From Rhodobacterales bacterium (GTDB lineage: Bacteria; Pseudomonadota; Alphaproteobacteria; Rhodobacterales; Rhodobacteraceae): DNA of 64,000 nt. The position numbers and the translations under genes were made by a program. The notes beneath the pieces were generated by a model. It had not been told where the DNA came from, ran no database searches, and saw only the letters and a program-made list of their open reading frames with translations. The stretch covers positions 124,001-188,000 of the forward strand of contig JAFLCY010000001.1 in NCBI GenBank assembly GCA_017303485.1. Direction: 5' to 3'. The first letter of the stretch is position 1. Every line of letters starts with the position of its first letter. Shown piece after piece: positions 34,654 through 43,410 of the stretch.

Positions 34654-35724
34654 TTACTTCAGCTGGTCGGCGGTGTAGTAGCCCGAACCGACGAGGATCT
34701 CTTCGTAGTTCGTGACGTTCACCGGCACAGGCTCCAGGAGGTAGGACGGAACAACCTTGACGCCGTTGTCATAGGTCGAGGTGTCGTTGATCTCCGGCTC
34801 GCCGCCCGAGAGGACCGCGTCGACCATCTTGACGGTGACCTTGGCCAGTTCGCGGGTGTCCTTGAAGATCGAGGAGTATTGCTCACCGGCGATCATCGAC
34901 TTGACCGACGGGATTTCGCAGTCCTGGCCGGTGACGATCGGCATCTTCAGGTCGCCCGAGCCGTAGCCCACGCCCTTGACCGACGACAGGATGCCGATGG
35001 ACAGCCCGTCATAGGGGGACAAGGCGCCGTGCAGCTGCTTGTCGCCGTAGTTCGAGGACAGAAGGTTGTCCATCCGGGCCTGCGCCACCGCGCCGTCCCA
35101 GCGCAGCGTGCCGACCACATCCATGCCAACCTGGCCGGAGGGAATGGCGATCTCGCCCGAGTCGATCATCGGCTGCAGGACCGACATCGCGCCGTTGTAG
35201 AAGAAGAAGGCGTTGTTGTCGTCCGGCGAGCCGCCGAAAAGCTCGACGTTCCACGGTTTCACGTCGGCGAAGCGTTCCTTCAGGCCCGCGACGAGCGATT
35301 CCGCTTGCTGCACGCCGACCTTGAAGTTGTCGAAGGTGGCGTAGTAGTCGACCGAGCCGCTTTCGCGGATCAGGCGGTCATAGGCGATGACCTTGATCCC
35401 TTGCGCGGCGGCGTTGTCCAGCGCGTTCGACAGCGTGGTGCCGTCGATGGCCGCGATCACCAGCGCTTTCACGCCCGAGGTGATCATGTTCTCGATCTGG
35501 CTCAGCTGGGTCGGGATGTCGTCCTCGGCGTACTGCAGGTCAGCGGTGTAGCCGGCGTCCTGGAACGCCTTCACCATCGACTCGCCGTCCGAAATCCAGC
35601 GCGACGAGGATTTGGTCGGCATCGCGATACCGACGGCGCCCTTGTCCTGGGCAAAGAGTGGCATCGCCGACAGGGCGGCGGTGGCGCCGGTGAGGGCCAT
35701 CAGGCCGCGGCGGGTCAAGATCAT
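34654..35724 (-). CDS. chvE: Multiple-sugar-binding periplasmic protein ChvE
   Basis: Periplasmic receptor for aldoses (in Agrobacterium galactose, glucose, arabinose, xylose and sugar acids). 356 residues. Signal peptide with RRG start and cleavage near FAQ (about residue 26). The mature protein follows ChvE very closely: [70 protein letters not shown] and [12 protein letters not shown] at 35724 with GGGAGG site. First gene of the eight-gene minus operon; a LysR regulator is divergent. Confidence 0.95.
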   Translation of the reverse strand: MILTRRGLMALTGATAALSAMPLFAQDKGAVGIAMPTKSSSRWISDGESMVKAFQDAGYTADLQYAEDDIPTQLSQIENMITSGVKALVIAAIDGTTLSNALDNAAAQGIKVIAYDRLIRESGSVDYYATFDNFKVGVQQAESLVAGLKERFADVKPWNVELFGGSPDDNNAFFFYNGAMSVLQPMIDSGEIAIPSGQVGMDVVGTLRWDGAVAQARMDNLLSSNYGDKQLHGALSPYDGLSIGILSSVKGVGYGSGDLKMPIVTGQDCEIPSVKSMIAGEQYSSIFKDTRELAKVTVKMVDAVLSGGEPEINDTSTYDNGVKVVPSYLLEPVPVNVTNYEEILVGSGYYTADQLK

Positions 35725-35864
35725 CTGTTTCCTCCCGATGAATCTTCATGTGCATCCGCTTTGGGCACGCCTCTGCGACCCTGGGCTACGGACGGCGCAG
35801 AGATTGCGCAGAGGACTCATGTCTGTCAAATAGGCCTTGTGTCACGAATAATAACCGTATTGAT
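35725..35864. promoter_or_regulatory. Divergent chvE/gbpR intergenic region
   Basis: Holds a minus-strand TTGACA (35830-35825) as possible chvE -35 and a GCGCA-N5-TGCGC inverted repeat (35795-35809) downstream of it. The LysR start at 35865 has a poor ribosome site, and the region before it is A/T-rich. LysR binding boxes are expected here but were not fixed. Confidence 0.35.
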
Positions 35865-36809
35865 ATGATTTCCACGCCCTCCGCCCTTGCAAACCAGCTA
35901 CGCCGCCTGAAGCCCATCCAGTTGCGGCTTCTGGCCGAGTTGGAAGCGACCGGCGGGCTTGGGCTGGCCGCGACACGGATCGGCATCGCGCAGCCCGCCG
36001 CATCACGCCTGCTTGCCGAGATGGAGCATCTGTTGGGACTGCCCCTGCACGAAAAGCAGGGGCGCGGGTTGCAACTGACGCCGGCCGGAAGGGCGCTTGC
36101 CCGGCGCGCGGCGCGGATCCAGATCGAGATGTCCGATGCCGCGCGCGACCTGGCCGAAGCCGCGACTGGGCGGGCGGGCGTGGTGCGGGTCGGGTCGGTC
36201 ACCGGTCCTGCGCTGAGCCTGGTGATGCCAGTGCTGATTGCGCTGCAACAGTCGCTGCCGGAGTTTCGCGCAGAAGTCACGGTGGCAACTTCGGTCACGC
36301 TCTGCGACCTCCTGCGCGAAGGGCGGCTGGATTTCGCCCTGGCGCGGCTTGGTCCGGGCGAAACCCAACTGGCGGCGAGCGTCATCGCCGCCGAACCCTT
36401 GTCGCTGGTAGTGCGGCGCGGTCATCCGATCCTTGTCCGGCCGCAGATCCTTGCCGAAGACCTGCTGCGCTATGACTGGGTGATGGGGGATGATGAGACG
36501 CTGCTGACCCAGACCGTCATCGCCCGGTTGTCCGAACTGGGAATGGCCTTGCCCCGGCGCCGGATTTCTACCTCGTCCTTCCTGTTCACGCTGGCGCTCT
36601 TGAACCAGACCGACGCCATTGCGCCGCTTGCGACGCCGGTGGTCGACAGTTTTGCCGGAAACCCATCGGTCCCCTTCGTGTCACTGCCGGTCGACCTTGG
36701 GCTTGCGGTGGCGCCCTTCAGTCTGGTCACGCGGATGGGGGCGCAGCCGACGCCCACAGCGCAGAGACTGATAGACGGCATCCAGGCGGCAGCCACTGCC
36801 CAAGGCTGA
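35865..36809 (+). CDS. gbpR: LysR-family regulator, GbpR-like
   Basis: 314-residue LysR regulator. N-terminal winged helix with GLAATRIGIAQPAASRLLAEMEHLLG (about 30-55) and a periplasmic-binding-like effector domain. Divergent from chvE, exactly as gbpR lies beside chvE in rhizobia, where it activates chvE in response to sugars. The ATG at 35865 gives the usual LysR start; the longer open frame upstream adds a non-homologous tail. Ends 6 bp before the stop of the convergent PanB-like gene. Confidence 0.85.
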   Translation: MISTPSALANQLRRLKPIQLRLLAELEATGGLGLAATRIGIAQPAASRLLAEMEHLLGLPLHEKQGRGLQLTPAGRALARRAARIQIEMSDAARDLAEAATGRAGVVRVGSVTGPALSLVMPVLIALQQSLPEFRAEVTVATSVTLCDLLREGRLDFALARLGPGETQLAASVIAAEPLSLVVRRGHPILVRPQILAEDLLRYDWVMGDDETLLTQTVIARLSELGMALPRRRISTSSFLFTLALLNQTDAIAPLATPVVDSFAGNPSVPFVSLPVDLGLAVAPFSLVTRMGAQPTPTAQRLIDGIQAAATAQG

Positions 36810-36815
36810 TCGGGC

Positions 36816-37613
36816 TCAGGCGTTCTGGTCCAGCCAGTCGGCGAAGGCGGAAACGACCTCGGGCTCGCAATCCACCAGATGCTGAGGGGCGGGATAGTCG
36901 CCCTCATGCACATCCCGGGCGAATCGCCCCATCGCCTCCACGCGCATGGTCTGCAGCCGGTCGTATTCACGGGCGAAATCGGCATAGACCTTGGCGTGGC
37001 GCGGGATCTTGCCCCGGTTCTGGCCCAGAACGTCATCGCTGAAAAGATACTGCGCGTGACCCGCGGCACCGGCACCCATCGAGATGAGGAACAGCTTGGT
37101 CCGTTCCGCGATCAGCCGTGTGATCGCCTGCGGCACGACCTCGATCTCCACCGCGAAGGCCCCGGCCTCCTCCAGCGCCTTGCACTGGTTCCAGACCAGT
37201 TGCGCGGTTTCCAGTGTCTTGCCCACCGCCTTGAACCCGCCGGTCCAGGTGCGTTTCGAAGGGATCAGGCCGACATGGCCGCAGACGGGAAGCGCGTGGT
37301 CGGCCATGGCGCGAACCGTCGCCAGCGAACCGGAGCAGTAGAACCCATCCGCGCCGTGTTTGTAGAGGGGGAAGGCCCAGCGCAGGAAATCCTCGGTTCC
37401 ACCGATTTCGTAGAAATTGTCGCCCGGGAAGGCGAAGCAATCGGGCGCGGCCTCGCGGAAGCGGCCATCCATGATCATCGCCGGGGGGACGGACAGAAGC
37501 TCGACGCCTGCCTTGGCGGCGGCTTCGGCCTCGTCCAGCGTCTCGACGCGCAGCATGGCGAACTGGTGCTTGCCGCGCTGGTCCATCAGGTCCTTGACGG
37601 TCAGGCGAGGCAT
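36816..37613 (-). CDS. Diverged ketopantoate hydroxymethyltransferase (PanB) paralogue
   Basis: 265 residues, the size of PanB, a Mg-dependent TIM barrel that adds a hydroxymethyl group to a 2-keto acid. The C-terminal half matches PanB well: IEVVPQAITRLIAERT, ISMGAGAAGHAQYL, DDVLGQNRGKIPRHAKVY. The usual N-terminal metal site (GDSLGM) is not visible; the equivalent stretch reads LLSVPPAMIMDGRF. Coupled by ATGA overlap to the Rieske ferredoxin gene, in a three-gene operon with a desaturase-like oxygenase, so pantothenate synthesis is an unlikely role. A C-C lyase or transferase acting on a catabolic 2-keto acid is possible (inference). Confidence 0.7.
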   Translation of the reverse strand: MPRLTVKDLMDQRGKHQFAMLRVETLDEAEAAAKAGVELLSVPPAMIMDGRFREAAPDCFAFPGDNFYEIGGTEDFLRWAFPLYKHGADGFYCSGSLATVRAMADHALPVCGHVGLIPSKRTWTGGFKAVGKTLETAQLVWNQCKALEEAGAFAVEIEVVPQAITRLIAERTKLFLISMGAGAAGHAQYLFSDDVLGQNRGKIPRHAKVYADFAREYDRLQTMRVEAMGRFARDVHEGDYPAPQHLVDCEPEVVSAFADWLDQNA

Positions 37614-37924
37614 CAGGCGACCTCGACGAAGACGCGGTCGCCCTCGACCTTCACCGGGAAGGTGCGAAGGTTGACGCAGACCGGGGCGCGCATCGCCTCG
37701 CCCGTGCGATAGTCGAACTGGCCGTTGTGCTTGGGGCATTCGATCAGGTTGCCCATCACCAGCCCGTCACAGAGATGCACGTTTTCATGCGTGCAAAGAC
37801 CGGCGGTCGCGAAAAAATCTCCCTCCGGCGAATGGTAGATCGCGAAGGTCTTTCCGGCGTGATCCCAGCGGATCAGGTCTTCTTCGTCAATGTCACCGGT
37901 GGAGCAGGCGTCAATCCAGGGCAT
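37613..37924 (-). CDS. Rieske [2Fe-2S] ferredoxin, MocE-like
   Basis: Small electron carrier of 103 residues. Rieske ligands are visible: C44-T-H46 and C63-P-K-H66, separated as in the family. It probably feeds electrons to the adjacent desaturase-like di-iron enzyme. Resembles MocE of rhizopine catabolism and stand-alone Rieske ferredoxins of dioxygenases. Lies 9 bp after the desaturase gene and overlaps the PanB-like gene by a start/stop ATGA. No ferredoxin reductase is encoded nearby. Confidence 0.85.
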   Translation of the reverse strand: MPWIDACSTGDIDEEDLIRWDHAGKTFAIYHSPEGDFFATAGLCTHENVHLCDGLVMGNLIECPKHNGQFDYRTGEAMRAPVCVNLRTFPVKVEGDRVFVEVA

Positions 37925-37933
37925 GTCGTTTCC

Positions 37934-39025
37934 TCATTCTGCAGCGGCGGGGGGCGTCATGCCCGGCACATATTGATGGAAGTCCTCGCGGTAGGGCTTT
38001 GCGCTGGGCGGCAGGGCGCGTTTGAGGAAATACTCCTCGTTCAGCACCTGCCGCTTGATCGCGGGCCACATCTCGCGGAAGGCCTCGCCGATGGAGCGGT
38101 TCGGCGGCGGCAGGTCGTTCTTGATGGTTTCGTGCAGCCGGGGCAGCGCGTGGTAGGGCACCATCGGGAACATGTGATGCTCGACGTGATAGTTCATGTT
38201 CCAGTAGATGAAACGGCTGATCGGGTTCATGTAGACCGTCCTGCTGTTCAGCCGGTGGTCGATGACGTTGTCCGCCAGACCGCCGTGTTGCAGAAGGCCG
38301 GTCATCACATGGTGCCAGGCGCCGTACATCCGGGGCAGGCCGATCACCATCAAGGGCAGGATCGAATGCCAGGAAATCGCGGCGACCACCGTGACCACAT
38401 AGATCGACAGATGGACGATCGCGACCTTCTGCACCTTGCCCCAGTCGCTTTCGGGAACGAAGGTCTTCTCTTCCGGCGTCGGGCCGAAGAAGGCGTTGCG
38501 GATCAGGTTCGGGAAGAACTTGATCACGTCGATCACCCCGAAGAAGTTCAGGATCAGCTTGGCCAGTTCCGGCGGCCGCATCACGGCAATCTCGGGGTCG
38601 CGACCGACGAGGTAGGTTTCCGAATGATGGCGCGCATGGCTCCAGCGCCAGGTGGCGGAGTTGCGCATGATCATGAAGCTGGCGATCTGGTAGACCCAGT
38701 TGTTCATCCACGGGGTCTTGAACGCGGTGCCGTGGCTGCATTCGTGCCAGCGCGAATCCGACGCCGAGCCGTAGAGAACACCGTAGGCGAGCCAGAACGG
38801 CGCCGACCACCATGACGGCCAGAGCGCGATGCCGACCCCGGCCAGAAGAATCATGCTGCCATAAAGGATGATGGTGTCGCGGATGGCGGGCTGGTCGCTG
38901 CGCGCCATCAGCTCTTTCATCACCTTGCGCGGCACTTCGGTGTGATACCACTCCGCCGCCGTCAGCCCGCTTTCCACCGCGCGCTTGCCGTCGGCACCGA
39001 AGAGACTGTAATCCCGCTTGCCCAT
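37934..39025 (-). CDS. Fatty-acid-desaturase-like membrane di-iron oxygenase (MocD-like)
   Basis: Integral-membrane non-heme di-iron enzyme, 363 residues. All three histidine boxes are present: HECSH (94-98), HARHH (130-134) and HVEHH (280-284), among hydrophobic segments at about 51-87 and 203-228. This family includes alkane hydroxylases, sterol/xylene monooxygenases and MocD, which with MocE and MocF demethylates 3-O-methyl-scyllo-inosamine. ATG at 39025 follows a GGAGGT site. First gene of the operon and divergent from the inositol-type locus, which favours an inositol-ether substrate (inference). Confidence 0.82.
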   Translation of the reverse strand: MGKRDYSLFGADGKRAVESGLTAAEWYHTEVPRKVMKELMARSDQPAIRDTIILYGSMILLAGVGIALWPSWWSAPFWLAYGVLYGSASDSRWHECSHGTAFKTPWMNNWVYQIASFMIMRNSATWRWSHARHHSETYLVGRDPEIAVMRPPELAKLILNFFGVIDVIKFFPNLIRNAFFGPTPEEKTFVPESDWGKVQKVAIVHLSIYVVTVVAAISWHSILPLMVIGLPRMYGAWHHVMTGLLQHGGLADNVIDHRLNSRTVYMNPISRFIYWNMNYHVEHHMFPMVPYHALPRLHETIKNDLPPPNRSIGEAFREMWPAIKRQVLNEEYFLKRALPPSAKPYREDFHQYVPGMTPPAAAE

Positions 39026-39100
39026 TGCTGACCTCCGCACTGCTCCCCGCGTCCCCGTTTTCAGGAAACGCCCTCCTTGAGTCGTGGATAAGTCGGGCCG

Positions 39101-39180
39101 GCCCAAATCGCCAATAGTTGGGCTTGCAGGTTTCGTCATGACCCATCATCATGCGGCATCATCTTGATGTGTTTTCGTCA
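39101..39180. promoter_or_regulatory. Divergent control region upstream of lacI-type gene with TTTCGTCA repeats
   Basis: TTTCGTCA occurs at 39131-39138 and 39173-39180, 42 bp apart; a GCCCAA-N11-TTGGGC inverted repeat lies at 39101-39123. The region separates the desaturase operon from the LacI-family gene. TTTCGTCA recurs at 40216-40223 (inverted) and 40247-40254, so it is a likely half-site of the LacI regulator. Confidence 0.5.
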
Positions 39181-39186
39181 GGCACC

Positions 39187-40218
39187 ATGGCAAACCGCCC
39201 CACCATCCACGATGTCGCCCGGGAGGCGGGAGTCTCCAGCGCCACGGTCGACCGCGTCCTGAACGGGCGCGAGAAGGTGCGCGAGGAAACCGCGCGCAGG
39301 GTCTATGAGGCGGCGCGCCTGATCGGCTATCACGCGGCCCCGCTGATCGGGCAACGGGTGCAGGCCGATTTGCCCAGGTTGCGGCTGGGGCTGGTCCTGC
39401 ACAAGGAGCGGCAGGCGTTCTACCAACAGTTCAAGGTTGAGGCCGAGCGTGCCGTGACGCAGGCCACCGGAGTGCGCGCCTCATTGCAAGTGGCCTTCGC
39501 CTCCTCGCAGTCACCCAAGGATTTCACCGAACTGATGGAGGGGATGGCGGGCCGGGTGGATGCCATCGCCGCGACCGCCGTGACCCATCCGGAAGTGACC
39601 GAAGCGGTGATCCGCCTGAATGCAAAGGGGATTCCCTGCTTCTCGCTGCTGAACGATTTCGGGCAGGGCGTGCGGCAAAACTATTTGGGGCTCAACAACT
39701 TGAAGGTCGGGCGCATCGCAGCACACATGATCGCGACCGCCTCGCATCATGCGGGCAAGATCGCGGTGTTCGTCGGCGGCTACCGCTGGCACGGGCATGA
39801 ACTGCGCGAGACGGGGGTGCGCAGCTATTTCCGCGAACATGCGCCGCAGTTCCAAGTGCTGGACACTCTGATTAACCTGGAAACCCGGCAGTTGACCTAT
39901 GAGGCGACGCTGGACCTTCTGAGCCGCCACCCCGACCTGCGCGGCATCTACTGCGCGGGCGGCGGGATGGAGGGCGCCATCGCCGCCGTGCGCGAGGCGC
40001 GACAACCGGGCGAGGTGGCGCTGGTGGTGAACGAGCTGACGCCGGAAAGCCGGGCGGCGCTGATCGGGCGGCATGTGACGATGGTGATCGGCACGCCGCT
40101 TCCCCGGCTGTGTGACGACCTCGTCCGCCTTGCGACCGAGGCAGTCAGCGGCGGGATGATCCCCGTCCAGGGGCAGCATTTCCTGCACCCCGATCTGCAT
40201 CTTCCCGAAAGCGTCTGA
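39187..40218 (+). CDS. LacI-family transcriptional regulator
   Basis: 343-residue regulator. N-terminal LacI helix-turn-helix ANRPTIHDVAREAGVSSATV (2-21) and hinge, followed by a periplasmic-binding-protein-like ligand domain. ATG at 39187 gives the canonical N-terminus; the in-frame ATG at 39151 would add a 12-residue tail. Sits between the desaturase/Rieske/PanB operon and the inositol-type genes and probably represses both, with an inositol or inositol ether as inducer (inference). Confidence 0.88.
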   Translation: MANRPTIHDVAREAGVSSATVDRVLNGREKVREETARRVYEAARLIGYHAAPLIGQRVQADLPRLRLGLVLHKERQAFYQQFKVEAERAVTQATGVRASLQVAFASSQSPKDFTELMEGMAGRVDAIAATAVTHPEVTEAVIRLNAKGIPCFSLLNDFGQGVRQNYLGLNNLKVGRIAAHMIATASHHAGKIAVFVGGYRWHGHELRETGVRSYFREHAPQFQVLDTLINLETRQLTYEATLDLLSRHPDLRGIYCAGGGMEGAIAAVREARQPGEVALVVNELTPESRAALIGRHVTMVIGTPLPRLCDDLVRLATEAVSGGMIPVQGQHFLHPDLHLPESV

Positions 40219-40255
40219 CGAAAATCCGTCAGCTTTGTGACTGTCGTTTCGTCAG
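40215..40255. promoter_or_regulatory. Operator-like inverted repeats between lacI and the TIM-barrel gene
   Basis: CTGACGAAA (40215-40223) and TTTCGTCAG (40247-40255) are perfect inverted repeats; CTGACG (40215-40220) also pairs with CGTCAG (40227-40232). The block overlaps the lacI stop and lies about 100 nt upstream of the next ATG (40350). It shares its half-site with the lacI promoter, so an operator is likelier than a terminator. The rest of the 131-bp gap shows nothing firm. Confidence 0.5.
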
Positions 40256-40349
40256 GAATGATGGGTTCTCCCCGCGACCGATTGACGCGAAGGCACCGTC
40301 TCGGGGATGGTCCGGCCAACGAAACTGCCGCGGTCGGGGAGGACCGGGA

Positions 40350-41168
40350 ATGACCCACTTCGCTTTGAATCACATGACGGTCGCCCGCCTTTCTTTCCGT
40401 GACCTCGTGGCGCTGGCCAGCAAGCTTGTCTGCGTCGGCATCGAAGTTCGCAACGACCTGCCCCAGCCGCTGTTCGACGGGATGGACCCGGCGGAAGGCG
40501 GGGCGCATGTCCGCGAGAACGGGTTGCGCCTTCTGGCGGTGGCCGAGGTGAAGCGCTTCAACGACTGGTCGTCTGACAAGGAAGCCGAGGCATTGGCCCT
40601 GATGAAGATCGCCAAGGCCGCCGGGGCCGAGGCGGTCAGCCTGATCCCGCGCAACGACAATCTTGGGATGGGCAACGGTGAGCGGCAGGCGAACCTGCGC
40701 GTGGCGCTGAAGGCGCTGAAGCCGTTGCTGGAAGACCACGGCTTGGTCGGCATGGTGGAGCCCTTGGGCTTCGAGATCTGCGCATTGCGCTACAAGGCGG
40801 AAGCGGTCGAAGGGATCGAGGCGGTGGGCGGCAAGGGCCGGTTCAAGCTGGTGCATGACACATTACATCACACGCTCGCGCATGGCGGGCCGTTATTTCC
40901 CGAACACACCGGCATCGTCCACGTCTCGGGCGTGGTCGACCAGGAGGTCGGAATCGCCGACATGCGCGACCCGCATCGTGTGCTGGTCACGGGCGGCGAT
41001 CGGCTGGGCAATGTCGAGCAGATCGCCGCGCTGCAAGCCGCGGGCTGGAACGGGCCCGTAAGCTTTGAGGCGTTCTCGCCCGAGGTCCATGCCTACGCCG
41101 ATCCGGGCGCGGAGCTGGCAAAGTCCTTCGACTTCATCCGTCAGGGCCTTGCCGGACGAGCCGCCTGA
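40350..41168 (+). CDS. TIM-barrel sugar isomerase/epimerase, IolI/MocC-like
   Basis: 272-residue xylose-isomerase-like TIM barrel (AP_endonuc_2). Opens with FALNHMTVARLSF as in inosose isomerases, and carries putative metal ligands in EPLGFE (E137 region), HDTLHH and FEAFSPEVHAY. IolI-type members isomerise 2-keto-myo-inositol; MocC is the equivalent gene of rhizopine clusters. It leads the plus-strand operon with the inositol-type importer and dehydrogenase. The precise reaction is not proven by sequence. Confidence 0.8.
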   Translation: MTHFALNHMTVARLSFRDLVALASKLVCVGIEVRNDLPQPLFDGMDPAEGGAHVRENGLRLLAVAEVKRFNDWSSDKEAEALALMKIAKAAGAEAVSLIPRNDNLGMGNGERQANLRVALKALKPLLEDHGLVGMVEPLGFEICALRYKAEAVEGIEAVGGKGRFKLVHDTLHHTLAHGGPLFPEHTGIVHVSGVVDQEVGIADMRDPHRVLVTGGDRLGNVEQIAALQAAGWNGPVSFEAFSPEVHAYADPGAELAKSFDFIRQGLAGRAA

Positions 41169-41240
41169 TTTCAGACCCAGGGAGAACGGGTCTTCCGGTT
41201 CAATTCAGGATGCGCCGGACATCCACCAAGGGAGAGAGAA

Positions 41241-42182
41241 ATGAAGAAGACGCTTCTTGCTGCGGGCCTTGTCTCGCTGATGGGCACCACCGCAATGGCG
41301 GATGGGATCGGTGTGTCGATGGCGCTGTTCGACGACAACTTCCTGACCGTCCTGCGCAACGGCATCCAGTCGCAGGCCGACTCGGCTGGCCTGAAGGTTC
41401 AGATCGAAGACGCCCAGAACGACGTCGCCAAGCAGCTGGACCAGATCAACAACTTCATCGCTTCGGGCGTGACGGCGATCATCGTGAACCCGGTCGACAC
41501 CTCGGCCACGCAAGCCATGTCGGATGCCGCCGCTGCTGCGAACATTCCGCTGGTCTATGTGAACCGCCAGCCGGTCAACGTCGACACCCTGCCCGACAAT
41601 CAGGCTTTCGTCGCCTCGAACGAAGTGGAATCCGGCACTCTGGAAACCATCCAGCTCTGCGACAACTGGGCGGGCGAAGGCAAGACCGAGGTCAACGTCT
41701 ATGTCATGCAGGGCGAACTGTCGAACCAGGCCGCCGTACAGCGCACCCAGGACATCTATGACGTGATCGAAGCCGGCAAGTGCAAGGTCAAGGTCAACGT
41801 GATCGACCAGCAGACCGCCAACTGGTCGCGTGACCAGGCCCAGACCCTGATGACCAACTGGCTCTCGACCGGCGCGGCCTTCGACGGCGTGATCGCCAAC
41901 AACGACGAAATGGCGATCGGCGCGATCCAGGCGATGAAAGCCGCCGGAATCGACATGGCGACCGTTCAGGTCGGCGGCGTCGATGCGACCCAGGACGCTC
42001 TGGCTGCGATGCAGGCGGGCGATCTGGACGTGACCGTGTTCCAGAACGCGGCGGCCCAGGGTGGCGGCGCGCTGGATGCGGCGGTGAAGCTGGCGGCTGG
42101 CGAGGCGGTCGACCAGAAGGTCTACGTTCCGTTCGAGCTGGTGACCCCGGCGAACGTCGCGGACTACGCCGCGAAGAACTAA
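41241..42182 (+). CDS. Inositol/rhizopine-type ABC substrate-binding protein
   Basis: Periplasmic receptor of 313 residues with a Sec signal peptide (cleavage after TAMA, about residue 20). The mature N-terminus GIGVSMALFDDNFLTVLRNG is typical of the inositol-binding protein IbpA and the rhizopine-binding protein MocB, rather than ribose or xylose receptors. A strong GGGAGAG ribosome site precedes the ATG. Followed by a stem-loop, then permease and ATPase genes. Inositol or a methylated inositol derivative is the expected ligand. Confidence 0.88.
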   Translation: MKKTLLAAGLVSLMGTTAMADGIGVSMALFDDNFLTVLRNGIQSQADSAGLKVQIEDAQNDVAKQLDQINNFIASGVTAIIVNPVDTSATQAMSDAAAAANIPLVYVNRQPVNVDTLPDNQAFVASNEVESGTLETIQLCDNWAGEGKTEVNVYVMQGELSNQAAVQRTQDIYDVIEAGKCKVKVNVIDQQTANWSRDQAQTLMTNWLSTGAAFDGVIANNDEMAIGAIQAMKAAGIDMATVQVGGVDATQDALAAMQAGDLDVTVFQNAAAQGGGALDAAVKLAAGEAVDQKVYVPFELVTPANVADYAAKN

Positions 42183-42201
42183 GGCCCTGTCGGGCTGAGT
42201 G

Positions 42202-42223
42202 GGGCGGCTGGCAACGGCCGCCC
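42202..42223 (+). terminator. Stem-loop with T-rich tail after the binding-protein gene
   Basis: GGGCGGC (42202-42208) pairs with GCCGCCC (42217-42223), 8-nt loop, followed by ATTTTAT. Closest to a partial rho-independent terminator among the four hairpins found after binding-protein genes; lies 70 bp before the permease start. Confidence 0.6.
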
Positions 42224-42293
42224 ATTTTATCTGGCGCGGGTGGGGCAACATCGGCCAGACTTTCCGAAATCGCATCGAGGGGAGGAGGGCGAC

Positions 42294-43406
42294 ATGGCAG
42301 AAGCAGCGCATGGCCTTGGCGGCTTGAAATACGACCCGACTAAGCGCACCCGCGCACCGGAGTGGAACGTCTTCGGCGCATTGGTCCTGATCGTCCTGAT
42401 CTTCGAGATCCTGAACCGGATGCAGGGCACGTCCTTCCTGTTCAACATGCGCGACAATGTCGACGCGATCTTCAACCAGCAACGGCTGGACATCATGATC
42501 CTGCAGGTCGCCATTGTCGGCATCATCGCGCTGGGCGTGACGCAGGTGATCATCATCGGCGGGATCGACCTGTCGTCCGGCTCGGTCGTCGGCGTGACGG
42601 CCATGGTGGTGATGAGCTTTGCGCAGACCGCGCTGGTCAACGGCAACCCGAACCCGAAGGCGGTGTTCGGCGACTGGGCGATGGACCTGCCGGTGATCAT
42701 TCCAATTGTCGTGGGCCTTGCCTGCGGGCTTCTTGCCGGGCTGATCAACGGCTTGCTGGTGGCCTACACCAAGATCCCGCCCTTCATCGCCACGCTGGGG
42801 ATGATGGTTTCGGCAAGGGGCGCGGCGCGGTGGTGGTCGAACGGCCAGCCGGTCAGCTTTCCGACCGAGAGCTTCGGCAAACTGTCGAACGGCGATCTTC
42901 TGGGCAACCTGACCTTCGGCCTGTTTCACTGGCCTGGCCAGAACCCGGCCGTGGTCTTCGTTCTTCTCGCCGTGCTGTTCCACGTCATCATGACCTATAC
43001 CCTTTACGGCAAGCGCTGCTATGCCATCGGCTCGAACGAAGCCGCCGCGCGGATGTCGGGGATCAACGTCGACCGCCACAAGGTGCTGGTCTATGCGATT
43101 GCCGGGGTGCTGGCCGCAGTGGCCGCCGTGCTGCTGACCTCGAAGAACCTCACCGCGCAGGCGGGAATGGGGGTGATGTACGAGCTTGACGCCATCGCCA
43201 TGGCGGTGATCGGCGGCATAAGCCTGGCCGGGGGTCGCGGGTCGATCCTGGGGACGGTGCTGGGGGCGATGATCTTTTCGGTGATCATCTCCGGCTTCAC
43301 GTCGATCAAGCTGGACGCCTACTATCAGGAGATGGTCAAGGGCGCGATCATTGTCGGCGCTGTGGTGCTGGACCAGTGGCGTCAACGCAAGCGGGCACGG
43401 GGGTAA
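42294..43406 (+). CDS. Inositol-type sugar ABC transporter permease
   Basis: Inner-membrane permease, 370 residues, CUT2/BPD_transp_2 type. A 45-residue cytoplasmic N-terminus precedes the first helix (FGALVLIVLIFEIL); conserved segments VIIIGGIDLSSGSVVGV, PPFIATLGMMVSARG and LDAIAMAVIGGISLAGG. ATG at 42294 is chosen for its GGGAGG site; the longer frame upstream has no homology. Lies 4 bp before the ATPase gene. Confidence 0.9.
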   Translation: MAEAAHGLGGLKYDPTKRTRAPEWNVFGALVLIVLIFEILNRMQGTSFLFNMRDNVDAIFNQQRLDIMILQVAIVGIIALGVTQVIIIGGIDLSSGSVVGVTAMVVMSFAQTALVNGNPNPKAVFGDWAMDLPVIIPIVVGLACGLLAGLINGLLVAYTKIPPFIATLGMMVSARGAARWWSNGQPVSFPTESFGKLSNGDLLGNLTFGLFHWPGQNPAVVFVLLAVLFHVIMTYTLYGKRCYAIGSNEAAARMSGINVDRHKVLVYAIAGVLAAVAAVLLTSKNLTAQAGMGVMYELDAIAMAVIGGISLAGGRGSILGTVLGAMIFSVIISGFTSIKLDAYYQEMVKGAIIVGAVVLDQWRQRKRARG

Positions 43407-43410
43407 GGAC

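Noticed and set aside
36816..37613. Housekeeping panB for pantothenate synthesis
   Set aside because: The N-terminal metal-binding motif is missing, panC is absent and the gene is coupled to a Rieske/oxygenase operon.
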